Part shown: positions 1 through 7,120 of the stretch, in pieces | How positions within the stretch are numbered: position 1 is the first letter of the stretch | Layout of the letters: each line of letters starts with the position of its first letter | NCBI GenBank assembly: GCA_024225875.1 | Contig: JAAEMD010000456.1 | Coordinates: 1 to 7,577, forward strand | Origin: a bacterium | GTDB lineage: Bacteria; Margulisbacteria; Marinamargulisbacteria; JAAEMD01 | Direction: 5' to 3' | Length of the DNA: 7,577 nt | Made by a program: the position numbers and the translations under genes | The notes under the pieces: model-generated | Told to the model about the DNA's origin: nothing | The model's input: the letters and a program-made list of their open reading frames with translations, nothing else | The model's database searches: none

Positions 1-210
1 AAAAAAATTAGTTTTAATAATAGATTAAGTTAAAAAACAGGTGTTTAATTAATTCTTAGTTTAAGATCTTTTTTGAAGCTGTTGAGCAAGTTATCTGGAC
101 CTGTTTTTTTTTACTTAAAAAGCCAACAAATAAAGCTACCAGTCAACTAATTATTATATATTATATTTAATCCATTGCATATGCTTATTTAAATATGGTC
201 TATAAACCTT
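1..210. other. non-coding region downstream of lpdA
   Basis: This AT-rich stretch follows the lpdA stop codon. No reading frame with a credible start and ribosome binding site is visible on either strand; the few ATG codons run into stops within a few codons. Its only clear structure is the long-loop inverted repeat at 32-109, listed separately. The left edge of the window cuts the region, so what lies beyond it is unknown. Confidence 0.6.
32..109. terminator. long-loop inverted repeat with T-runs, possible terminator
   Basis: AAAAAACAGGT at 32-42 is the exact reverse complement of ACCTGTTTTTT at 99-109, an 11-bp perfect stem with a 56-nt loop. Each arm carries a poly-T run when read outward, so it could act in either direction; read leftward it would end the gmk-rpoZ-coaBC-lpdA transcript about 100 nt past the lpdA stop. 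The loop is far longer than in a textbook intrinsic terminator and the stem has only four G/C pairs, so this is a tentative call. It could instead be a remnant of a small repeat element. Confidence 0.3.
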
Positions 211-1584
211 TCAAGCTTGTTTCAGAGCCTCCATGATAATTTCAGAGTATGTTGGGTGGGCATGAACAATAGAAGCCAGATCTTTAGCTCTCAAGCTGGT
301 CTTTCTGGCAACAATAAGTTCATGAATAATTTCTGTAGCCTGCTCTCCTGTTATATGCGCTCCTAGAATTACCTGGGTTTTATCACACACAAGAATTTTT
401 AATAACCCGTCAATATTATTTGCAGCTACAGCTTTACCATTTGAGCGATAGTGCTTCAACACCTTCCTGTATTTTATATTTTCGCTTATTAACTGCTGCT
501 CAGTATAACCAAACCCTGCTAACTGAGGTTTTGTGTACACTGCTCTTGGAATAAGGCCATGATCAATTTTACTAACCTTATTATTCACAATATATTCTAC
601 AGCCATCTCCCCTTCCATGGCTGCTGCATGAGCCAGCATTGGAGAGTTTATAACGTCTCCAACCGCATATATATTTTTGATATTAGTTTGATAGTATTCA
701 TTTACATCAATGAAATTATTTTTAACAGCAATCCCCATTTCTTCAATCCCGATATCAGTAATATCAGGCTTACGTCCTGCAGAAACAAGTAAGCTGTCAG
801 TAATCATATGCGCTGTTGAATTATTTTTAGTATTTTCTATTGTGAAATCAATACCACTGTCTTTTTTATTGACTCCAGTAATTTTTGTAGAGGTGGATAT
901 TTTAATGCCCAGCTTTTTCAGGCTCCGGGTTAAAACAGAAACTACCTCATAATCTTCATCAGGCAAGAGCTGATCCTGCATTTCTATTATATGGATATCT
1001 GAACCAAAGGCTTTGTATATATAAGCCATTTCAAGACCGACAGCCCCGCCACCCAGAATTGTTAATTTTTCAGGAATAGAATTGTTTTCCAGCAAATTGT
1101 AAGAATACAATACAGCTTTGTTATCAGGGATGATACCTGGAATAGTTACAGGAGATGATCCTGTAGCAATAATAATATTTCTGGATGATATCTTTGTTTC
1201 GTTATTTATTATAACTTCGTTAATATCATTTATTCTTCCTGTTCCAGATATTATATCTATCTTATTCTTCTTAAATAAAAATTCCAGACCTTTTTTAAGG
1301 TTGTTTACAGCCGTATCTTTTTTTTTAAAAACTTTTTCAAAGTCAATATTCTTTATGTCAACTGATATACCTGATTCTTCAAGACGGGATATTCTAAATA
1401 TGTTTTCCGCAGTATCAATTAAGGATTTTGTTGGTATGCAGCCACTATTTAAGCAAACACCACCAAACGCCCTGCTCTCTATAACAGCTGTTTTCAAACC
1501 CTTTTCAGAGGCTTTTAAAGCAGCTGTGTGTCCTCCCGGACCAGAGCCAATTATTATAAGATCATAATCAAACGTATTTGTCAT
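211..1584 (-). CDS. lpdA: dihydrolipoyl dehydrogenase (E3)
   Basis: Flavoprotein of 457 residues that reoxidises protein-bound dihydrolipoamide with NAD+ in 2-oxoacid dehydrogenase or glycine cleavage complexes. All hallmarks are visible: an N-terminal FAD-binding GSGPGG (about 13-18), the redox disulfide in GGVCLNSGCIPTK (Cys44 and Cys49), ATGSSP (140-145), a second nucleotide-binding GGGAVGLE (178-185), the FAD-contacting YAVGD (306-310) and the C-terminal catalytic pair in HAHPTYSE (His443, Glu448). Length is normal for the family. The ATG is preceded by a GAGG Shine-Dalgarno about 5 nt away, and the gene starts 13 bp after the coaBC stop, so it is probably the last gene of the gmk cluster. 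No lipoyl-domain, E1, E2 or gcv gene is in the window, so which complex it serves cannot be told. Mercuric and glutathione reductases share the fold, but the active-site and C-terminal motifs favour LpdA. Confidence 0.95.
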   Translation of the reverse strand: MTNTFDYDLIIIGSGPGGHTAALKASEKGLKTAVIESRAFGGVCLNSGCIPTKSLIDTAENIFRISRLEESGISVDIKNIDFEKVFKKKDTAVNNLKKGLEFLFKKNKIDIISGTGRINDINEVIINNETKISSRNIIIATGSSPVTIPGIIPDNKAVLYSYNLLENNSIPEKLTILGGGAVGLEMAYIYKAFGSDIHIIEMQDQLLPDEDYEVVSVLTRSLKKLGIKISTSTKITGVNKKDSGIDFTIENTKNNSTAHMITDSLLVSAGRKPDITDIGIEEMGIAVKNNFIDVNEYYQTNIKNIYAVGDVINSPMLAHAAAMEGEMAVEYIVNNKVSKIDHGLIPRAVYTKPQLAGFGYTEQQLISENIKYRKVLKHYRSNGKAVAANNIDGLLKILVCDKTQVILGAHITGEQATEIIHELIVARKTSLRAKDLASIVHAHPTYSEIIMEALKQA

Positions 1585-1597
1585 AACAACCTCATAT

Positions 1598-2755
1598 TTA
1601 AGTAATTAATTTTAAAAGCTGTAATGATGTTTCCATTAAACCGGCATTATTTATCTGTACCGGTTCTTTATTATCTGCTGAAAATATAGTCATTGTTCTT
1701 TTTTCTCTACCAAAAGAATCAGTTCTGTTTGCTGCAATATAATCAAGATTTTTATTCACCATTTTTTCTAATGCTGTTTTTTCCAGATCCTTGTCACAAA
1801 GACAAAAACCAATAAATTTTTTATCTTTTTTATATCTGGAAATATCTTTTAAAATATCTACAGTACCTGTAAGCTCAAGCACCAGATTGTTTTTTCTTTC
1901 TATCTTTTCTTTCGACTCTTTACAAGTAAAATCCGAAACAGCTGCCGCCATATATAGATAGTCATGATATTTTATGTTTTCAAGGACCGCCTTATGCATT
2001 TCACTGGCATTATTTACATATATTACTTTTTTAAGTTCAGGGTTATCTATTAATGTTACTGTTGATATTATAGTTACACCTGCCCCCATAAAAGAAGCCA
2101 TATGGGCTAAATGAGATCCCAGTTTACCTGTAGAGTCATTTGAAATATACCTGACACTATCAATTTTTTCTTTTGTTCCACCACAGGTTATTAATATCTT
2201 TTTATGTCTTAACTTCAGCTGAGGAAAAAAGGCAGTATCAACCTTCATTTTTAAAACATCGATATCAGGCATCCTTCCGATACCGGTATCTCCAGAAGAA
2301 AGGTCTCCGGTTGAGGGGGATATAAAATGAACCCCGATATCCCTGAGTTTTTCAATATTCTGCCGGGTAACTGGATTTAAATACATTTCTGTATGCATTG
2401 CCGGGGCAATTATTTTAGGGCCTGTAAAAGACAGAAAAGCAGTTGTCAGCAGGTTATCTGCAATACCGTTAGCCAGTTTTGCAATAATGTTCGCTGTTGC
2501 AGGAGCAATCAGCATAACAGCAGGATCTTTTATCATAGATATATGAGGAACTTCAGCTGATTCAAATACATCATCGTCACAAAGTGTCTTTTTCTGACAT
2601 ATATTAGACAGTGTAGTTTTTGTAACAAAATTAAGAGCATTATTTGTTACAATTGTAGTTACACTATAGTTATCTTTGATAAGCAGACGAATTAGTCCAG
2701 GTATTTTATAAGCAGCAATACCTCCTGTAATACCAATAAGAATATTTTTTTTCAT
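1598..2755 (-). CDS. coaBC: bifunctional phosphopantothenoylcysteine decarboxylase / phosphopantothenate-cysteine ligase
   Basis: Cytoplasmic fusion enzyme of 385 residues for two consecutive steps of coenzyme A synthesis: joining 4'-phosphopantothenate to cysteine (CoaB, C-terminal half) and FMN-dependent decarboxylation to 4'-phosphopantetheine (CoaC, N-terminal half). The CoaC half shows GITGGIAAYK (8-17), His71 in PHI (the E. coli His75 position), APATANIIAKLANGIADN (84-101) and PAMHTEM (118-124). The CoaB half begins near 187 with ILITCGGTKE and continues with RYISNDSTGK (202-211; Asn206 matches the E. coli acyl-adenylate contact) and AAAVSDF (270-276). Two CoaC positions differ from E. 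coli: His121 replaces the active-site Asn, and Ser154 in SSGDTGIGRM replaces the catalytic Cys. The ATG has only a weak purine-rich stretch upstream and lies 24 bp after rpoZ, so translational coupling is possible. Confidence 0.95.
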   Translation of the reverse strand: MKKNILIGITGGIAAYKIPGLIRLLIKDNYSVTTIVTNNALNFVTKTTLSNICQKKTLCDDDVFESAEVPHISMIKDPAVMLIAPATANIIAKLANGIADNLLTTAFLSFTGPKIIAPAMHTEMYLNPVTRQNIEKLRDIGVHFISPSTGDLSSGDTGIGRMPDIDVLKMKVDTAFFPQLKLRHKKILITCGGTKEKIDSVRYISNDSTGKLGSHLAHMASFMGAGVTIISTVTLIDNPELKKVIYVNNASEMHKAVLENIKYHDYLYMAAAVSDFTCKESKEKIERKNNLVLELTGTVDILKDISRYKKDKKFIGFCLCDKDLEKTALEKMVNKNLDYIAANRTDSFGREKRTMTIFSADNKEPVQINNAGLMETSLQLLKLIT

Positions 2756-2779
2756 TTCTTTTATTAGATTAAAATACGC

Positions 2780-3151
2780 CTATGCACCAAGTGTTTTACT
2801 TTTTATTTTTGTTTTTTGATCCTTAACCTCTTTCTTCTTACCCTGTTTTTCAACTTCTACAGACTCACTTACAAGCTCCGCATCTAATATTTCATCCATT
2901 TTATCTAAAAATTCGAGATCATCAGTAGAGGCAGCCAGAAGACTTAAGTCTATTAATCCGCTGTCAATTTCTTTTAATGCAATATTTATGGGCAGAAATG
3001 GTTCGTCCGGTCTAACTGTTATTAATGGTTTTGAACCTTCCTGTAACTGTCTGGCTCTTTTTGCAACCCCTGTAGAAAGCAAAAATTTATTAGGTATTTT
3101 TTTAAGTACATTTGTTAGATTTACTTCTTCTATATAATCAAAACTTGCCAT
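2780..3151 (-). CDS. rpoZ: DNA-directed RNA polymerase omega subunit
   Basis: Small RNA polymerase subunit of 123 residues that helps fold and hold the beta-prime subunit. The conserved core shows an N-terminal segment expected to contact beta-prime, STGVAKRARQLQEG (26-39, with the typical KRARQL) and INIALKEIDSGLI (55-67). After about residue 90 comes a strongly charged, low-complexity tail of about 33 residues, acidic first and then rich in lysine; this makes the protein longer than typical 70-100-residue omegas. A GGGAG Shine-Dalgarno sits 7 nt before the ATG, inside the 12-bp gap after gmk. The gmk-rpoZ-coaBC neighbourhood is widely conserved in bacteria and supports the call. The stop codon is TAG. 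Confidence 0.93.
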   Translation of the reverse strand: MASFDYIEEVNLTNVLKKIPNKFLLSTGVAKRARQLQEGSKPLITVRPDEPFLPINIALKEIDSGLIDLSLLAASTDDLEFLDKMDEILDAELVSESVEVEKQGKKKEVKDQKTKIKSKTLGA

Positions 3152-3163
3152 TATTAGTCTCCC

Positions 3164-3733
3164 TCAAATTATAATTTCACTTCTAAGATCTTTTATAATG
3201 CTGATAATATCTTTTACAGCTTCATTAATATCACTATTAATAACTACATAATCATAGGCAGCTGTTTCTGCCAGTTCTTTTTCTGCTATCGACAATCTTT
3301 TTTCTATAACTTCTTTTTTTTCAGTATTCCTGCTCTTTAATCTGTCAATTAAATCCTGAAAAGTTGGTGGTGAAATAAATATACTTACAGTGTTATATTT
3401 ATTATTTTTTACTTTTTCAGCTCCTTTAATATCTATTTCTAGAATTACATCAAATCCATTTTCAACATATTGTTCTACTTCTTTTTTTAAGGTTCCATAC
3501 TTATTGTTATGTACAACACACCATTCTAAAAAAGCATCCTCCTGTATTTTATTTTCAAAATCACTTTTAGTTAAGAAATAATAATCTTTACCTTCTTCTT
3601 CATTAACTCTAGGATCTCTTGTAGTAGCTGAAACGGCAAGGCCAATATTAGAAACTTTTTTTAAAGTTTCCTTAATTATTGTTCCTTTCCCAACTCCTGA
3701 TGGTCCTGATATTATAATTAGATAACCGGACAA
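3164..3733 (-). CDS. gmk: guanylate kinase
   Basis: Cytoplasmic nucleoside monophosphate kinase of 189 residues that converts GMP and ATP to GDP and ADP, feeding GTP and dGTP pools. Motifs: P-loop GPSGVGKGT (10-18), GMP-binding SATTRDPR (35-42) with GKDYYF following, FLEW and NNKYGT (76-81), LEIDIKGA (98-105), and the lid arginines in DRLKSRNTEKK and EKRL. Length is slightly below the E. coli enzyme (about 207). The start is TTG: no ATG lies in frame between it and the upstream in-frame TAA, and starting here places the P-loop at the usual distance from the N-terminus. An AAGG motif lies about 13 nt upstream, which is far for a Shine-Dalgarno, so initiation may be weak. It is the first gene of the cluster and has its own promoter-like sequence. 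Confidence 0.95.
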   Translation of the reverse strand: MSGYLIIISGPSGVGKGTIIKETLKKVSNIGLAVSATTRDPRVNEEEGKDYYFLTKSDFENKIQEDAFLEWCVVHNNKYGTLKKEVEQYVENGFDVILEIDIKGAEKVKNNKYNTVSIFISPPTFQDLIDRLKSRNTEKKEVIEKRLSIAEKELAETAAYDYVVINSDINEAVKDIISIIKDLRSEIII

Positions 3734-3769
3734 TTGTAAAATATCGCCTTTTTTTAAAATTAAGCCAGA

Positions 3770-3798
3770 AATTTACCAGAGTTAAGTTAATATGTCCA
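3770..3798 (-). promoter_or_regulatory. predicted sigma70-type promoter for gmk-rpoZ-coaBC-lpdA
   Basis: Read on the minus strand, TGGACA (3798-3793, five of six matches to the -35 consensus) is separated by exactly 17 nt from TAAATT (3775-3770, four of six to the -10). A TG at the extended -10 position precedes the -10 box. The expected start near 3763 would give a leader of about 30 nt before the gmk TTG. Spacing, boxes and location agree, but AT-rich DNA yields such matches by chance. Confidence 0.5.
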
Positions 3799-3809
3799 GT
3801 GATCACAGG
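3796..3809. promoter_or_regulatory. palindrome overlapping the gmk -35 box, possible operator
   Basis: The sequence CCAGTGATCACAGG is a 14-bp palindrome with one mismatched pair around a perfect GTGATCAC core. It overlaps the predicted -35 of the gmk cluster, a common position for a dimeric regulator. No regulator gene is in the window and I do not recognise a specific family site, so the operator role is inference. Confidence 0.3.
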
Positions 3810-3844
3810 TTTATATAACAGGAACGCAGTACTCGTTATTTATG

Positions 3845-3914
3845 ATATAGCTGGTACAAATCGAAGTCATTTGAAAACTTCAGTGTCGGACATTTTATTT
3901 TGAAACAGCTATAT
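3845..3914 (+). repeat. 70-bp MITE-like repeat, short copy
   Basis: The element is bounded by perfect 9-bp inverted repeats, ATATAGCTG at 3845-3853 and CAGCTATAT at 3906-3914. Inside are a small stem GAAGT/ACTTC (3863-3881, 9-nt loop) and the odd-centred palindrome TGTCGGACA. Its reverse complement matches the intergenic sequence at 7093-7210 in two blocks: 53 bp with five differences and 17 bp with one difference. The blocks are contiguous here but split by 48 bp in the other copy. No transposase is encoded, so it looks like a non-autonomous element or a dispersed intergenic repeat. Confidence 0.75.
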
Positions 3915-4022
3915 AAATACCTGAACAATATAAATAACCTACACATCAAATATTTTCGATGCAATTTTTCAAAAAAACCAGCGATAAATACATTGAGAGT
4001 CTTTGACATTATAGCTCTCGTC

Positions 4023-4089
4023 AATTGACCAGGAATTAAAAAGTAGAGTTCGTCCCCCCCTTAGCTCGCTTTGATATTTCTGGTCAATT
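4023..4089. repeat. 67-bp element with 13-bp terminal inverted repeats
   Basis: The arm at 4023-4035 and the arm at 4077-4089 are inverted repeats of 13 bp with one mismatch; the outer 10 bp, AATTGACCAG and CTGGTCAATT, are perfect. The interior holds a run of seven C (seven G on the other strand) and GAGTTCGTC, which are more GC-rich than the surroundings. It lies between the symporter and repeat copy 1. It could be a tiny mobile-element remnant or a transcript-end structure; no coding capacity is seen. Confidence 0.5.
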
Positions 4090-4130
4090 AAATATATACA
4101 GGCTCAAACAATTAAACAGCTGAGTATAGT

Positions 4131-6062
4131 TCAGGTAGATTTTTTGTTTATAAAAACACTTATATATTCTTTAGTTAACCCGGTAATTTTTCCTGATAAA
4201 AGTAAAAGTGCTATACAGTTAGGTATGACCATAAGACCAAGCATTAAATCTGAAAAATTAATTATTGTATACAGATTCAAAATTGCTCCGGAAAAAGAAC
4301 AGGCTATAAAAAACCATTTATAAGGTATAACGATTTTTTTGCCGAATACATAAGAGGCTCCGATTTCACCATAGTATGACCAGGTTATCATAGTCGAAAA
4401 GGCAAAGAACAGCACAGCAATTGTTATAAAGATTGATCCGAATCCTTTTAAAAATGAATCAAAAGATAGAATAGTTAATTCTATGCCAGCCACTTTTGTA
4501 ACAGGTTGAAACCGGTCAAATGCCCAGAGAGGACTATTGCCTTCAGGTTCCAGTACTATCTGTATGTCAGACATTGAATTATCATAAAGAGCAGCAAGCT
4601 TCTTATACTCATCAGTAAAATGAATTATACAGCTGTACCATTTTTTTTGTGCATCATAGTCTGTAGCATAAGTTATTATTACATCTTTTCCAGTTTTCGG
4701 ATCCTTGATAGACATAGAGTCTTCGCCAGGCTTAAGTTTAATACTGGCTATATTTTTACCATCTATAGCATTTATATGTACTTTCATATCACCTCTGAAT
4801 CTGAAATAAGAAAAACGAATCCCATCACAAACCATTTTACTGTCAGCCAGGGCCCCTTTATTTGAATATTTCGGATATGTGGTTTTTAAATAAGGAAGTT
4901 TAATGGAGTTATTAGTTTCACCTTTACCTTTGTAGTATAAAGTAAATTTACCATCTCTGAACTTTTGTAGATTATCCTGTTCTCCAGGTGCATCATCACC
5001 AATAAACCAGTTATTTTGAAGCGCTGTATTCTTCCTGGCACCATCAAGACTGATTTTATATTCATCCAGTCCCTGATATATTTCAGGCCCATAATTTCCA
5101 CTTAAAATAATTATTACAGCTGTGGCTGTACAAACTATGATTGTATCAATAAAAGGACCGATCGAGGAAACCAGACCTTCCTGAACAGGATGTTTACTTT
5201 TAACAGCAGCATAGGCAATAGGTGCAGAACCAAAACCGGCCTCATTGGAAAAAACTGCTCTCCTGATACCAATCCAGAATACTGTTAAAAAAACACCGCC
5301 AGCAGCGGCTGTGCCTGTAAATGCATCACTGATGATAACAGAAAAAACTTCGGGCAGTTTATTAAAATTCATAATGCATATTGTAATTGATCCCAGAATA
5401 TAACCGACACACATCACAGGCACTATTTTAGAAGCAACTTTCCCTATTCTTTTTATACCACCAATAATTACCAGTCCCCCAAACACGGCTATCAAAATAC
5501 CAGTTATGGCTTTATTAACACTGTAATATGAAAATAACGCAGCAGCAGCCTGGTTGACTTGAAACATAGCACCACAGCCAATAGCAGCTATTGCCAGACA
5601 TACTGCAAAAAATAATGATACCGGTTTCCACCTTTTACCAAGACCTTCAACAATATAGTACATAGGACCGCCACGCATTTCACCAGTTTTATGATCTTCT
5701 TTTCTGTAATATGTTCCTAACGTACATTCTGCAAATTTTGTGGCCATGCCCAAAAAACCTGCTACCCACATCCAGAAAACAGTTCCAGGTCCAGCCATTG
5801 CTATTGCAATAGATACCCCGGCTATATTACCAAGACCTATTGTTCCTGAAAGAGATGCAGATAATGCCTGGAAATGAGTTATTTGCCCCTTTTCTTTTAC
5901 TGAGTCATATTTCCCGCGTATAAGATCCAGGGTATGAGATAAAAATCTAAACTGTACAAACAATAATCTGGCTGTAAAAAATAAACCTGTAATAATACAG
6001 ATAATTATTACAGGCCAGTTCCATACCAGTTCTATAGCTTTTGTCAAATAATAGTTAATCAT
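4131..6062 (-). CDS. AGCS-family sodium:alanine/glycine symporter with an inserted extracytoplasmic domain
   Basis: Inner-membrane transporter of 643 residues, predicted to import small neutral amino acids with Na+. Family signatures: GTIGLGNIAGV (73-83), GPGTVFWMW and GMATKFAE, GEMRGGPMYY, RRAVFSNEAGFGSAP (from about 268), HPVQEGL and FIDT, and WSYYGE (561-566). Many hydrophobic segments are evident. AGCS proteins usually have about 450-500 residues. Here a hydrophilic, Tyr/Lys/Asp-rich segment from about 323 to 523 separates the helix after FIDT from the helix before WSYYGE. In the LeuT fold this is the extracellular loop 4 position, so the domain should face outward. The ATG at 6062 is chosen because an AGGTGG Shine-Dalgarno precedes it and it lies 10 bp after galE; an upstream ATG at 6113 would overlap galE. 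Substrate identity is inferred only. Confidence 0.88.
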   Translation of the reverse strand: MINYYLTKAIELVWNWPVIIICIITGLFFTARLLFVQFRFLSHTLDLIRGKYDSVKEKGQITHFQALSASLSGTIGLGNIAGVSIAIAMAGPGTVFWMWVAGFLGMATKFAECTLGTYYRKEDHKTGEMRGGPMYYIVEGLGKRWKPVSLFFAVCLAIAAIGCGAMFQVNQAAAALFSYYSVNKAITGILIAVFGGLVIIGGIKRIGKVASKIVPVMCVGYILGSITICIMNFNKLPEVFSVIISDAFTGTAAAGGVFLTVFWIGIRRAVFSNEAGFGSAPIAYAAVKSKHPVQEGLVSSIGPFIDTIIVCTATAVIIILSGNYGPEIYQGLDEYKISLDGARKNTALQNNWFIGDDAPGEQDNLQKFRDGKFTLYYKGKGETNNSIKLPYLKTTYPKYSNKGALADSKMVCDGIRFSYFRFRGDMKVHINAIDGKNIASIKLKPGEDSMSIKDPKTGKDVIITYATDYDAQKKWYSCIIHFTDEYKKLAALYDNSMSDIQIVLEPEGNSPLWAFDRFQPVTKVAGIELTILSFDSFLKGFGSIFITIAVLFFAFSTMITWSYYGEIGASYVFGKKIVIPYKWFFIACSFSGAILNLYTIINFSDLMLGLMVIPNCIALLLLSGKITGLTKEYISVFINKKST

Positions 6063-6072
6063 AAGTCCACCT

Positions 6073-7065
6073 TTAGTGTTTTTTATTTTTCCAGCTGTCA
6101 ATATTACTGACATGCCAGTCCCATGCTGTTTTTATAATCTGATCCAGGTTAAATTCGGGAAACCATCCCAGCTGCTCTTTTGCTTTCTGGTAAGAACCAA
6201 TTAATTCAACAGGATCTCCATTTCTTCCTGGAGCATTGACCGAATTAACTTTTACGCCGCTTATTCTTTCAACAGCTGTAATCACTTCTTTTACAGAATA
6301 ACCTTTATTATTACCCAGGTTAAAAGAGGTACTCATATTACTTTTCTTTTTAATATACTCAAGTGCCAGGATATGGGCAGAAGCCAGATCATTGACATGT
6401 ACATAGTCCCTGATACAGGTACCATCTTTTGTCTGGTAGTCAGTGCCAAATATCTTTATTTCCTTTCTTTGAGCAAGAGCTGCCTGAATAATGAGAGGTA
6501 TAAGGTGCGACTCCGGGAAATGGTTCTCTCCTATCTCTTTATCAGGGTCTGCACCAGCTGCATTAAAGTAGCGCAAATTAATATGTTTAATTCCGTATGC
6601 CTGATCATAATCTTTAAGTATCTGCTCTATCATCAGTTTACTTCTACCATATGGATTAACCGGATTTTGAGGATGATTTTCAGTCATAGGAATTTCTTCA
6701 GGATCACCATACGTTGCACAAGTAGAAGAAAAGATAATATACTTCACACCATACTCCTTCATTATATTTAAAAGGTTAATAGTATTAGATACATTATTTA
6801 CATAGTATTCAGCCGGATCCATTACAGATTCACTGACATTTGCAAAAGCACTAAAATGCATAACAGCTTCAATACTATACTTTGAAAAGCAGCTTCTTAT
6901 TTGTTGAATATCTGCAAGATCACCAGTTACAAGATGACCCCACTTTACGAATTCCTTATGTCCCAGAGAAAGATTATCAAAAACAACTGTTTTATAGCCT
7001 TTTTGAGTAAGTATCTTATTAGTGTGCGCTCCTATATATCCGGCGCCACCTGCTATTAGTATCAT
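6073..7065 (-). CDS. galE: UDP-glucose 4-epimerase
   Basis: NAD-dependent short-chain dehydrogenase/reductase of 330 residues that interconverts UDP-glucose and UDP-galactose, for galactose use or for cell-surface glycans. Motifs: Rossmann GGAGYIG (6-12), FSSTCATYGD (112-121, with Thr115 at the catalytic Ser/Thr position), the catalytic Tyr139-x3-Lys143 in YGRSK, RYFNAAGA (165-172) and the GalE signature DGTCIRDYVHVNDLA (214-228). Length is typical. Leu288 falls at the position of E. coli Tyr299, which limits substrate size, so action on N-acetylated sugars is possible. The ATG has a GGAG motif about 10 nt upstream. The symporter follows after 10 bp, suggesting one transcript, although the two functions have no obvious link. 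No other galactose gene is in the window. Confidence 0.94.
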   Translation of the reverse strand: MILIAGGAGYIGAHTNKILTQKGYKTVVFDNLSLGHKEFVKWGHLVTGDLADIQQIRSCFSKYSIEAVMHFSAFANVSESVMDPAEYYVNNVSNTINLLNIMKEYGVKYIIFSSTCATYGDPEEIPMTENHPQNPVNPYGRSKLMIEQILKDYDQAYGIKHINLRYFNAAGADPDKEIGENHFPESHLIPLIIQAALAQRKEIKIFGTDYQTKDGTCIRDYVHVNDLASAHILALEYIKKKSNMSTSFNLGNNKGYSVKEVITAVERISGVKVNSVNAPGRNGDPVELIGSYQKAKEQLGWFPEFNLDQIIKTAWDWHVSNIDSWKNKKH

Positions 7066-7089
7066 TTATTAATTATCTCCATGTTTTTA

Positions 7090-7120
7090 ATCATACAGCT
7101 GTTCCAAAGTAAAATGTCAG
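7090..7120 (-). promoter_or_regulatory. possible galE-symporter promoter, partly inside a repeat
   Basis: On the minus strand CTGACA (7120-7115, five of six to the -35) is followed after 19 nt by TATGAT (7095-7090, five of six to the -10). The expected start near 7083 would leave a short leader containing the GGAG site. The -35 lies within repeat copy 2 and the -10 spans its edge. The spacer is longer than optimal. A rival pair, TTGAAA-17-TTTACT, lies wholly within the repeat. Confidence 0.35.

Larger units (their letters stand above)
3734..4130. other. 397-bp gene-free region between gmk and the symporter
   Basis: This stretch holds the gmk promoter-like sequence, a near-palindrome, the 70-bp repeat copy at 3845-3914 and the inverted-repeat element at 4023-4089. 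Frames of about 60 codons are open on both strands over roughly 3836-4027, but neither has a ribosome binding site or an ATG at its beginning, both run through the repeat, and neither product is recognisable. I treat it as non-coding. No convincing intrinsic terminator for the symporter is visible here. Confidence 0.6.

Noticed and set aside
559..1567. Plus-strand frames of 77-149 codons opposite lpdA
   Set aside because: They are antisense shadows of an intact, fully motif-supported lpdA and show no recognisable protein features.
3836..4027. Overlapping open frames of about 60 codons on both strands between gmk and the symporter
   Set aside because: Neither has an ATG at its beginning or a ribosome binding site, both run through the 70-bp repeat, and neither product is recognisable.
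4886..5101. 71-codon minus-strand frame within the symporter insert
   Set aside because: It is out of frame with the symporter, whose frame is continuous through the insert; the product has no recognisable feature.
6063..6113. Upstream ATG extending the symporter by 17 residues
   Set aside because: It would overlap the end of galE and lacks a better ribosome binding site; the ATG at 6062 has AGGTGG upstream and gives the N-terminus expected for the family.
6373..6771. 132-codon plus-strand frame opposite galE
   Set aside because: It is antisense to the signature-containing part of galE and its translation has no recognisable features or ribosome binding site.
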